A stretch of DNA of 64,000 nt, from positions 1-64,000 of the forward strand of contig CANQTG010000001.1 in assembly GCA_947626715.1 (NCBI GenBank), read 5' to 3'. The position numbers and the translations under genes are program-made. Origin of the DNA: an uncultured Lachnospiraceae bacterium. Its GTDB lineage: Bacteria > Bacillota > Clostridia > Lachnospirales > Lachnospiraceae. Below, in pieces: positions 1-7,823 of this stretch. The notes beneath the pieces are model-generated. The model did no database searches and was not told the origin of the DNA. It saw only the letters and a program-made list of their open reading frames with translations. The stretch's first letter is position 1. Each line of letters opens with the position of its first letter.

Positions 1-497
1 AGCAGAAGCTCCGCCCCGTACTGCTGCGCATACGGCGCTTTGGAAAGCGCGTCCGCCCTTTCCGCTCCCATATCCACAAACAGGGCCGGAAGCTTTGCCG
101 ACCTCATGACCTCCATTGAGAAGCATTCCCCGTCGATCGAAAGGGTATGGACGCCTTCTTGCAGGGTCCGTATCTTCCCCGAAGAAGGGAGCGCGGCCCC
201 GTCGATCGAAAGCGCGCTCTTTTCCTTCGTCCATAGGCGCAGCGTATCACCCTCCTGCCAGAATGCGGGCAGGAACAGATAATATTTATTTTCCTCTTCC
301 TTCCGCCAAAAGCGGATGACCCTGTGCCTGTGATGTGCTAACGGAAGCGATACGTAGATCTGCCCCGCCTCCTTCTGCCAGTCCTGCGCATACGGCAGTC
401 CGCCAAGTCCTACCACTCTGCCGCCCCGCAGCAGGATCCCCAAAAGCAGCAGGGCGGAAAACGCCGTCATCACAAAGCGGCCGCGTAGTTTCCTCAT
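1..497 (-). CDS. CotH-kinase-like protein, N-terminal part (3' end beyond window)
   Basis: Absent from the ORF track because it has no stop in the window. Reverse strand reads MRKLRGRFVMTAFSALLLLGILLRGG...KYYLFLPAFWQEGDTLRLWTKEKSALSIDG...CFSMEVMRSAKLPALFVDMGAERADALSK..., which parallels the CotH protein at 12305-14080 (EYLFLPSFWEQGD; TFTVVVLASSKLPALFIET). ATGA overlap with the upstream epimerase gene (494-497). Confidence 0.75.
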   Translation of the reverse strand, partial: MRKLRGRFVMTAFSALLLLGILLRGGRVVGLGGLPYAQDWQKEAGQIYVSLPLAHHRHRVIRFWRKEEENKYYLFLPAFWQEGDTLRLWTKEKSALSIDGAALPSSGKIRTLQEGVHTLSIDGECFSMEVMRSAKLPALFVDMGAERADALSKAPYAQQYGAELL

Positions 498-1510
498 TCT
501 GCCTTCCCGTTATCCTGAATACGATAATATTCCAAAAACCATGCCGCAAACTTTGCAAGCCCTTCCTCGATCGGGGTGGACGGCCTAAAATCAAAGTCCC
601 GCATCAGCTCCGTTACGTCCGCATACGTCTGGTACACGTCGCCCGGCTGCATGGGATAATATTCCTTCACAGCCTCCCTGCCGAGGCATTTTTCCAATAC
701 GGCGATAAAATCCATCAGCTTTACCGGCCTGTTGTTGCCGATATTGTAGATCTTATAGGGAACGCCCTTTTGATTGGGAAGCGGCGGGCTGCAGAGGATA
801 TTGCAGATCCCCGTTACGATATCGTCTATATACGTGAAATCCCGCAGCATATCGCCGTTATTATAGATCTGGATCGGTTCGCCGCGCATGATCTTCCTTG
901 CGAATTTAAAATAAGCCATATCCGGCCTGCCCATCGGCCCGTAGACCGTAAAGAAGCGCAGCCCGGTCGCCGGATAGCCGTACAGCTTGGAATACGCGTG
1001 CGCCATCAGTTCGTTGGACTTTTTGGTCGCCGCATACAGGCTCACAGGCTCGTCTACCTTATCCTCCGTAGAAAACGGCACCTTTTCATTGCCGCCGTAG
1101 ACGGAGCTCGAAGAGGCGAATACCAAATGCTCCGTGCCAAAGCGCCGGCACGCTTCCAGAATGTTCGCAAAGCCTACCAGATTGGAGGCCACATAGGAAT
1201 CGGGATTCTCAATGCTGTAGCGCACGCCCGCCTGCGCTCCGAGGTTGACCGTGATATGGGGCTTTTCCGTCTCAAACAGGCGAAAGACCGCCTTCTTGTC
1301 CGCCAGATCGCCCTTTATAAAGGTATATCCCGGAAAGGCGCGCAGAACGGACAGCCTGTCCTCTTTGAGCGAGACCTCGTAGTAATCGTTTAGATTATCA
1401 AAGCCGATCACCTCCGCCCCCTGCTCCAACAGCCGTTTTGAGAGATGAAAGCCGATAAAACCGGCTCCCCCGGTGACAAGATATCGTTTCGTCCGATCCA
1501 GTTCTTTCAT
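494..1510 (-). CDS. NAD-dependent nucleotide-sugar epimerase, UDP-glucuronate 4-epimerase-like
   Basis: GGAGFIGFHLSKRLL Rossmann motif, YAATKKSNELMAHAYSKLYG (YxxxK), TGLRFFTVYGPMGRPDMAYFKF typical of CapI/LspL-type epimerases. Confidence 0.9.
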   Translation of the reverse strand: MKELDRTKRYLVTGGAGFIGFHLSKRLLEQGAEVIGFDNLNDYYEVSLKEDRLSVLRAFPGYTFIKGDLADKKAVFRLFETEKPHITVNLGAQAGVRYSIENPDSYVASNLVGFANILEACRRFGTEHLVFASSSSVYGGNEKVPFSTEDKVDEPVSLYAATKKSNELMAHAYSKLYGYPATGLRFFTVYGPMGRPDMAYFKFARKIMRGEPIQIYNNGDMLRDFTYIDDIVTGICNILCSPPLPNQKGVPYKIYNIGNNRPVKLMDFIAVLEKCLGREAVKEYYPMQPGDVYQTYADVTELMRDFDFRPSTPIEEGLAKFAAWFLEYYRIQDNGKAE

Positions 1511-1535
1511 ATTTTCCTCCTTATCCGATCCGCTC

Positions 1536-2381
1536 CTAGTTCGTATGCGTATAAAAATCTTCCCGGCCGGGATCCGTCAGGGATTCATATTCCGCTTTCT
1601 TTTCCTGCGCAAACTCCGCCCGGTCAAAGATATAGATATCGTAATTGTCGGCCGTCGTCAGATAACTGAACTCATACTCGTCGATCGGCTTAGTCCCTAC
1701 GATCGGCGTCCCGGTGCGCAGGACGATGTATTCCACGCCCTGCTGCTTGGCATAGTCCGTGACCGCAAAGGAGCGGACGGGGCTCGCCTCCATCGCTTCG
1801 TACAGAGGATTGTTATTCCAGCCCTGCACAAGCGCATCCCGCCCGTAGGCGAGCAGGATACTGGCGTCATACTGACGGATAAACTGCAGCAGCTCGGCCG
1901 GCACGACCGCTTTTACATCCCGTCCTTCCACATGCATGACGTCTGCGACGGAGAGGACGGCCTCCGGCAGATGATAGGGATTCTCGGCCTTCGTGACCAT
2001 CGGATTCTTATAGATCAGGCTCCCGCCGCGTACGAGCAGCAACGCGATCAAAAGCCCCGCTAACAGCCGCCGCCTTCCCGTCTCGATCATGCTCAGGATC
2101 CTCGCGCCCGCATACGCCGTGACCAGCCCCATCGGGACCAGCCAGAGGATACGGTAATAGACGCCCGGTTCCAGAAACACGCGCATGGCCACATACGCGA
2201 ACAGCGGAAAGAAAAACAGGGCGAGCGCGGCGGCGGTCAGATATACGAGCGTCAGCCGGATCTCTTTTTTCTCTTCCGTCAGCCACAGATACAGGAGCGC
2301 CGCCAGCACGAACACCGTCGTCATACTGCCGCCGCCATAGTCTTTATAGACCGTCAGGATCGTTTCCAACAGGCCGCCCAT
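1536..2381 (-). CDS. Multi-TM protein, matches the C-terminal part of the DUF6077-like protein at 53584-55464
   Basis: Start trimmed to MGGLLETILTVYKDYGGGSMTT with strong SD AAGGAGG. The tail (VKAVVPAELLQFIRQYDASILLAYGRD...) resembles the C-terminus of the 626-aa protein (IRVIAPEDLGHYLRQYSSNIIYPCSMR...). Confidence 0.65.
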   Translation of the reverse strand: MGGLLETILTVYKDYGGGSMTTVFVLAALLYLWLTEEKKEIRLTLVYLTAAALALFFFPLFAYVAMRVFLEPGVYYRILWLVPMGLVTAYAGARILSMIETGRRRLLAGLLIALLLVRGGSLIYKNPMVTKAENPYHLPEAVLSVADVMHVEGRDVKAVVPAELLQFIRQYDASILLAYGRDALVQGWNNNPLYEAMEASPVRSFAVTDYAKQQGVEYIVLRTGTPIVGTKPIDEYEFSYLTTADNYDIYIFDRAEFAQEKKAEYESLTDPGREDFYTHTN

Positions 2382-2410
2382 GTCCCGCCTCCTTTCTCTT
2401 CCCTTTGGCG

Positions 2411-3454
2411 TCACTTTAAGAACAGATACAAAAGCCCATAAAAAACGCTTGGCATAAGACAGGCCCCTATCTGAAAAACGAGCGCCGCCCTTTTTTGGGA
2501 TACCGCCACGATCAGCGCCGCAAGAAAAAGCAGGATCGGGACGGTAAAGATCCCCGTACTCGTCGTAAAGACCGTATCCGTCACAAGAATGAACAGCAGC
2601 CCCCACTCCCCCGCGTCCATTTCCTCTTTTGCGATAAAGATGAGCCACAAAAACAGAGCCGGGATCATCAGATTCGGAAACATCGCCTTGCCCTGCCAAG
2701 TCCGCGTATAGGCAAAGCTCTCCGGCGTATAGATCGACACGTTCCCAAACAGATACCACAGATTTAAGAGCAACAGGAACACCCATTGATTCTTTCTCTG
2801 CATTGGAAAGAGCTGCTTCCCGAGCTGCCCATAAATACAGTACATCAAAAACAAAAACAGGATGCTGATATAACTATGGCACAGTATTGTCACATGGATC
2901 CCGCAGATATCCGAAAGCCATGCCAGAAAGACGGGCGCCGTGGACAGGGCGTGGCGGATATCCAGCTCCCCGTCCGCCCCGTAATAGGGCGTATAGCGGT
3001 ACATCGTATCCGTATGCTGGCTCGTGAGCGAAGCCGCCACATAAAAGGAATCGTCGCCGTCCAAATACTGCATGTGGAACGCAAAAAACATCTGAAGCAC
3101 GATCAGTCCTATCACGAGCAGCATGAGCGGAAGCTGCCCCTTTTCCGGCGCGGATCCCCTCGCCTTTTCCATACACGGCCCGATACAGCCATGCCCGATC
3201 AGCAGGGATAGCAGCGCCAGAGCGGCGATTCCGATCGTATAGCTATGGACAAGCGCATGATACGACGCCTGCGCGGCGATAAACGGCACCGCCATGACCT
3301 GAAACGCCGCAAACATCATAAACCAGCCCGCCAGCCAGACCATTCCCAGCGACTGATGTTCTTTTTTCATAAAGCGCACCGGCGCCAGTCCCAAGCACAG
3401 GGGCAGAAGCCATGTGCAAAGCGCCAGCAGCCCCAGCTGCAAACCCGCCGCCAT
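2411..3454 (-). CDS. Multi-TM protein, matches the N-terminal part of a DUF6077-like protein
   Basis: Hydrophobic 347-aa ORF; DDSFYVAASL...STAPVFLAWLSD...HVTILCHS matches DDSYYLTKAA...SSWPIYIAYWADSFGISPTTLAHS in 53584-55464. Ends just before the C-terminal half. Confidence 0.6.
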   Translation of the reverse strand: MAAGLQLGLLALCTWLLPLCLGLAPVRFMKKEHQSLGMVWLAGWFMMFAAFQVMAVPFIAAQASYHALVHSYTIGIAALALLSLLIGHGCIGPCMEKARGSAPEKGQLPLMLLVIGLIVLQMFFAFHMQYLDGDDSFYVAASLTSQHTDTMYRYTPYYGADGELDIRHALSTAPVFLAWLSDICGIHVTILCHSYISILFLFLMYCIYGQLGKQLFPMQRKNQWVFLLLLNLWYLFGNVSIYTPESFAYTRTWQGKAMFPNLMIPALFLWLIFIAKEEMDAGEWGLLFILVTDTVFTTSTGIFTVPILLFLAALIVAVSQKRAALVFQIGACLMPSVFYGLLYLFLK

Positions 3455-4528
3455 TTATCTTACCTCTGTAAATAACGCGGCATAGTCATATTCCTCTACC
3501 ATACGTTTCATCTTCTGCAGCTCCTCTTCATAGTTCTCCACGGCGATCCTGTGCCTCCCATCCGAAAAGCAGTCCGTCATATAGCGGTTGATACGCTTCC
3601 TGTAATGTCCGGTATCCGCATACAGATCCAGATCGCAGACGATCTCTTCATCCCCCGGAAAGAAAAACAGCTCCACGTTATCATACGCTAACAGTTTTTC
3701 CATAAAATAACGGTATTCATACACGACCGCATCCAGCTGATTGTTCTGCAGGTATTCATACCAGTACAGAATGCTGTACGGCGGGAAGAACAGGGTAAAT
3801 TCCGTATCGGGATGGGATTCGATGATCGGCAGGATATTGGCCTGCAGATTCGCCTCCAGACCGTCGATGAACATATCCTCGGGAAAGCGCGCGTCGTTCT
3901 TCTCCGGGACCTGATAGTGCGACAGCACATACTCCCTGCTATAGCACCCTTCCAGCGCCTCCTCCGAGGAATAGACATGGCTCAGGCTGGCGGGCTCCCA
4001 TTCTACGAGCGGCTTTAAGATATAATCCAACAGCACATCCTTATTATACCAGTAGTTCACGTCGTCGAAAAGATTCTTATTATACAGATATTCCGGCAGG
4101 GGATACTTCGTTTCCGCGACGCCGCCCGTATACGAGGCCAGATCCACGCCCCAGAATACCCGCTTTAATTCCCCGCCATTTTCATCCGCCTTTTCCATGA
4201 TGTTCCTGATATCCCGCGGATACGCTCCGTTATACGGCAGCTTGAGCATATGCAGCCCCATATCCTGTAAAAACCAATCCGTCTCAAAATTCACGGTCAT
4301 GGAAGAGCCCAGCATAAGGCTGTCATACTCCATATGACGGGCCATGCCCGGATTTTGGCTGAGCTGATTGTCGATCTGGTAGGGAAAGCCCGGCAGAGGC
4401 GCATGGTAATGAAAAAAGGGATCCACCGCAATCACCAAAGCCGCGGCCGCCGCAAGGCCCGCCAATATCAAGATACAGGTTTCCTTCCACCATCTTATGT
4501 AAGTCATCGCCGTACCCAGCTTTCTCAA
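3455..4528 (-). CDS. SGNH/DltD-AlgJ-like membrane-anchored protein (acylation partner)
   Basis: N-terminal TM, DSLMLGSSMT (GxSxT-like), DTGHYRKRINRYM (D..H) near the C-terminus; adjacent to MBOAT gene. Confidence 0.7.
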   Translation of the reverse strand: MRKLGTAMTYIRWWKETCILILAGLAAAAALVIAVDPFFHYHAPLPGFPYQIDNQLSQNPGMARHMEYDSLMLGSSMTVNFETDWFLQDMGLHMLKLPYNGAYPRDIRNIMEKADENGGELKRVFWGVDLASYTGGVAETKYPLPEYLYNKNLFDDVNYWYNKDVLLDYILKPLVEWEPASLSHVYSSEEALEGCYSREYVLSHYQVPEKNDARFPEDMFIDGLEANLQANILPIIESHPDTEFTLFFPPYSILYWYEYLQNNQLDAVVYEYRYFMEKLLAYDNVELFFFPGDEEIVCDLDLYADTGHYRKRINRYMTDCFSDGRHRIAVENYEEELQKMKRMVEEYDYAALFTEVR

Positions 4529-6003
4529 AAATTAAAGTATAAAAACGCGCTGACCTCGGAAAAGGAGAAAACCGACCACAAAAGCAGGACGGAAACGCCC
4601 AGCGCGCGCAGGCGGGTCGGCCGAAAGCGCTCTATTTTTTCATTCACATTCTTACAGCAAAGCAGGATCAGCCAAGCCGCCGCCAGATAAGCCAGCGGCA
4701 GGATATAAGCGCTCTGCGGCAGGCCGGTCAAATGCAGGAGCTTTAGGCAGTAGAAAAATTCCGGCGTCTGGAACTGCTCCAAAAACCCCGCGGGGACGCT
4801 CCCCGGCGCATAGCTCCCCGAAACGAGCCCCTTTAGGATAAACAGCGCCTGTCCCATACTCTCCGCGCGGAAAAATATCAAAGAAAACAGGAAAAACACC
4901 ATCGTCCCCAGCCATGTGAGCGCCGCCGGCAGCTTTTCCAACGCGGGCAGAAAGCGCTTTGTCAATATGTATACCGCGCCGTGCAGAACGCCCCAGCACA
5001 AAAAGGTCCAGCCCGCGCCATGCCAGATACCGCTGAGCAGATAGACCATAAAGACGTTAAGATCGGCGCGCCGTTTCCCCTTCCGGTTCCCGCCCAGCGG
5101 GATATAGACATATTTCGTCAGAAAGCGGCTCAGCGTGATGTGCCAGCGTTTCCAAAAGTCGATCAGATTTACCGCTTTATAGGGAGAGTTAAAATTCACC
5201 GGGATCGTGATATTGAACAAAAATCCCGTCCCTCTGGCCATATCGCAATAGCCGCTGAAATCAAAATACAGCTGCACCATATAGGATACGATGACCAAAA
5301 GCAGCGTCAGGGCGCTCAGCTCCTCGATACGGGCAAAGCCCCACGATACCGCCCTGCCAAAGACGTCCGCGATCAGCACCTTTTTCGCCAGCCCGCAGGC
5401 AAAGGCATATATCCCCTTCGACGCGTTTTCCGCCTGAAACCCCTTTCTGGACGGGTCCTGAAACTGCGTTATCATCTCGTCATACGTTACGATCGGGCCG
5501 GCGATCAGCTGCGGGAAAAAGGAAACGAACAACGCGTAGTCCAAAAAAGAATAGTTCCCCGTCTCCTCCCTGTAGGTATCCACTAGGAATCCCACCTGCT
5601 GGAACGTAAAGAAGCTGATCCCTAAGGGCAGCACCAGATGCTGCAAGGCAAGATCCGCATGGAAAAGGGCGTTTAGGTTCTCCAGAAAGAAATCAAAATA
5701 CTTATAATAAAACAATACGCCCAGATTGGCCGCCGAACCGGCCGCCGTCAGGTACAGGCACCGTCTTTTTCTCTCCGGTCTGCCCCGCTCTCCGAGTATC
5801 AGGCGGTACAGCAGATAGTTTCCTAAGATACTGCCCGTGATGACCGGCAGATAACGGATATTGAACCATGCGTAGAACCAAAGCGACATGGCCAGCAGCC
5901 AAAGCTTCCCCCACGCATACCTGCCCTTCGCATTACAGGCAAAATAGCCGGTCAGGGTCAGCGGCAGAAACAACAAGATAAAGATATAGGAATTAAACAG
6001 CAT
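4525..6003 (-). CDS. MBOAT-family O-acyltransferase (AlgI/DltB-like)
   Basis: LYFDFSGYCDMARGTGFLF...PYKAVNLIDFWKRWHITLSRFLTKYVYIPLGGNRKG...LSGIWHGAGWTFLCWGVLHG are MBOAT signatures. Confidence 0.95.
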   Translation of the reverse strand: MLFNSYIFILLFLPLTLTGYFACNAKGRYAWGKLWLLAMSLWFYAWFNIRYLPVITGSILGNYLLYRLILGERGRPERKRRCLYLTAAGSAANLGVLFYYKYFDFFLENLNALFHADLALQHLVLPLGISFFTFQQVGFLVDTYREETGNYSFLDYALFVSFFPQLIAGPIVTYDEMITQFQDPSRKGFQAENASKGIYAFACGLAKKVLIADVFGRAVSWGFARIEELSALTLLLVIVSYMVQLYFDFSGYCDMARGTGFLFNITIPVNFNSPYKAVNLIDFWKRWHITLSRFLTKYVYIPLGGNRKGKRRADLNVFMVYLLSGIWHGAGWTFLCWGVLHGAVYILTKRFLPALEKLPAALTWLGTMVFFLFSLIFFRAESMGQALFILKGLVSGSYAPGSVPAGFLEQFQTPEFFYCLKLLHLTGLPQSAYILPLAYLAAAWLILLCCKNVNEKIERFRPTRLRALGVSVLLLWSVFSFSEVSAFLYFNF

Positions 6004-7006
6004 AGTTATCCTTCCCGGGGATCCCGCAGCAGATACGAAGCGCCCTTGCCTTTGGCAGCACGCGGCTTGAGAGCGCGAGCACGAGCAGCGTATCCAATAC
6101 GAAATTACCCGCTATGATCAGGACGGGAGACGCAAGGCCCGCGGCCGATACGAGCAGCGTCCTGCTGCCCACCAGCGCATAGGCGTCCAGAAGATACATC
6201 TGCAGGGACCACGTCCCGCAGGATACGAAAAACGCCGCCAGCCTTCCCCTGACAAAAGCGGTAAGGGCAAAAAAGAAAACAAAGGAAGCGAGCGCGCACG
6301 CCATCTCCGCAAAACGCGCCCACTGCGGCATCCCCTCCTCCAGTCCCAGAAATCCGGCAAAGCAAAGCAGAGTCAGCAAAAGGGCAGGAAAAGCGTTTTG
6401 TCTTTGCAGCAAAAGCGGCAGCGCCGTATCCGCCCGCTTTCGCAGGCCATAGCCTAACAGGAAATACCAAAGATACTGACAGACCATATTCATCAGCAGA
6501 AGATCCGTCACATACGGCTTTAGGGCAAACAAAAGCGCCGCGGCCAGAACGGCCGCCCTCCTGCTCCTTTTCTCTTTTTTCAAAAGCTTTTCGTACAGCG
6601 GGAACAGCATGACGATCACAAACAGCGTCCACAAAAACCAGTCGCTCCCGCCGTAGAGCGCGAAATCCGTCAGCGCGCCGCGAATATCCATCTGCTCATG
6701 GACAAGCGGATTGGGGACTAAGCGCGGCAGGATATCCAAAACGGAAAACACGATATGGGGGATCAGGATACGTCCGCACTTTTTCAGGGCATATTTCCCA
6801 TAATCGCCGTCGAAGGAATAGCAGAAGCCCGATACCAGAAAAAATAAGGGCATCTGCAGCGTCCACAAAAACGTATGCAGCGTTTTGCACCACCAGATCT
6901 CATGAAGATTTATCGGGAACACGATCACGGAATGATACAGCAGCACCATCAGGATCGCCATCCCCCGCAGCATATCGATCTCCCGGAAACGTTTTAATTC
7001 CGCCAT
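5993..7006 (-). CDS. Acyltransferase-3 family membrane protein (OafA/YrhL-like)
   Basis: MAELKRFREIDMLRGMAILMVLLYHS motif; multiple TM segments. Confidence 0.9.
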   Translation of the reverse strand: MAELKRFREIDMLRGMAILMVLLYHSVIVFPINLHEIWWCKTLHTFLWTLQMPLFFLVSGFCYSFDGDYGKYALKKCGRILIPHIVFSVLDILPRLVPNPLVHEQMDIRGALTDFALYGGSDWFLWTLFVIVMLFPLYEKLLKKEKRSRRAAVLAAALLFALKPYVTDLLLMNMVCQYLWYFLLGYGLRKRADTALPLLLQRQNAFPALLLTLLCFAGFLGLEEGMPQWARFAEMACALASFVFFFALTAFVRGRLAAFFVSCGTWSLQMYLLDAYALVGSRTLLVSAAGLASPVLIIAGNFVLDTLLVLALSSRVLPKARALRICCGIPGKDNYAV

Positions 7007-7029
7007 ACGTCACCTCACTGAATTAGATT

Positions 7030-7058
7030 ATTTTACCATACTCTCGTTTTTATGACAA
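7030..7058 (-). promoter_or_regulatory. Predicted sigma-A promoter for the 5993-7006 operon
   Basis: Reverse strand TTGTCA-N17-TAAAAT upstream of the acyltransferase start. Confidence 0.6.
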
Positions 7059-7081
7059 CGTTATCGCCGTTTTTTCCTGAA

Positions 7082-7110
7082 TTGACACTTTCCCGAAAAT
7101 ATATGATAAT
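7082..7110 (+). promoter_or_regulatory. Predicted sigma-A promoter for the 7169-11028 operon
   Basis: TTGACA-N17-GATAAT about 60 nt upstream of the ATG at 7169; supports trimming the 7052 ORF start. Confidence 0.65.
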
Positions 7111-7168
7111 AGAAAAAAAGCGGAACGGAGCCCCGCTTCCGTTCGTAAGACCAAAGGATGATCCCAGA

Positions 7169-7822
7169 ATGAAACGCGTTACGATCCAAAAGCTGTTTTC
7201 CTGTTATCCATATGTTATCGCCCTGCTGGTCCTGCTGCTCTGCCTTGCGGCGTATCCGCTGCAGCTGATCGGCCGTACCGAATATGAAAGCGGCTCGCTT
7301 GAGACGGGTATCTTTCCCAATCTGGATCTTTCCGGCGGCGAGACCGCCATCTGCACATTTACCCCGTCCCGCGGGCACTTAACCTCCGTTTCCTTCCGCT
7401 TTCTGATCAGCGGGAAGGCCCCTGACGGGAGCGTTACGCTGGAATTATACGACGAACAGCAGAAAAAGCTCGCTTCCTGCATACTGGAAGCCGGGGACGT
7501 CATGAATTACCGCTGGATAGACTTCCCCGTAGATCTGTCTCTTGAAGCCGGGAAGACCTACGCATGGCGTCTGCAGGCCTCCGACTATGAGGAAGCCTCC
7601 CTGTCCCTGTACGGCGGGAGCCCCGATATCGGCCCCGTCGAGACCCAAACCTTCTATTACAACGGTCTGGAGCAGGAGACTATAACGCCCGCCGCCGTCT
7701 ATACCTATACCGGCCGGATCGAACGGGAGTCGGCTCTTCCTTATTATACGGCTTTTTTGCTGCTCGGCCTGATCTTATACGGCGCGTTCCGAAAATTTGA
7801 AAAAAACGACGGGGATATCTGA
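7169..7822 (+). CDS. Membrane protein with N- and C-terminal TM segments and a beta-rich extracytoplasmic domain, unknown function
   Basis: ORF 7052-7822 trimmed to MKRVTIQKLFSCYPYVIALLVLLLC; central region SVTLELYDEQQKKLASCILEAGDVMNYRWIDFPVDLSLEAGKTYAWRLQA looks like a carbohydrate-binding-type beta-sandwich. Confidence 0.6.
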   Translation: MKRVTIQKLFSCYPYVIALLVLLLCLAAYPLQLIGRTEYESGSLETGIFPNLDLSGGETAICTFTPSRGHLTSVSFRFLISGKAPDGSVTLELYDEQQKKLASCILEAGDVMNYRWIDFPVDLSLEAGKTYAWRLQASDYEEASLSLYGGSPDIGPVETQTFYYNGLEQETITPAAVYTYTGRIERESALPYYTAFLLLGLILYGAFRKFEKNDGDI

Positions 7823-7823
7823 T

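Noticed and set aside
335-1393. Long plus-strand ORF (352 aa) antisense to the epimerase
   Set aside because: Overlaps a clearly homologous minus-strand gene; its Arg/His-rich, low-complexity sequence is typical of antisense ORFs in GC-rich DNA.
2382-2786. N-terminal extension of ORF 1536-2786
   Set aside because: This part (GVPVALKSVVSVWERVDLYAGELCLYADL...) is another frame of the upstream gene; the SD and homology place the start at 2381.
7052-7168. Upstream start of ORF 7052-7822
   Set aside because: A good promoter (7082-7110) lies inside this extension, so translation more likely starts at 7169.
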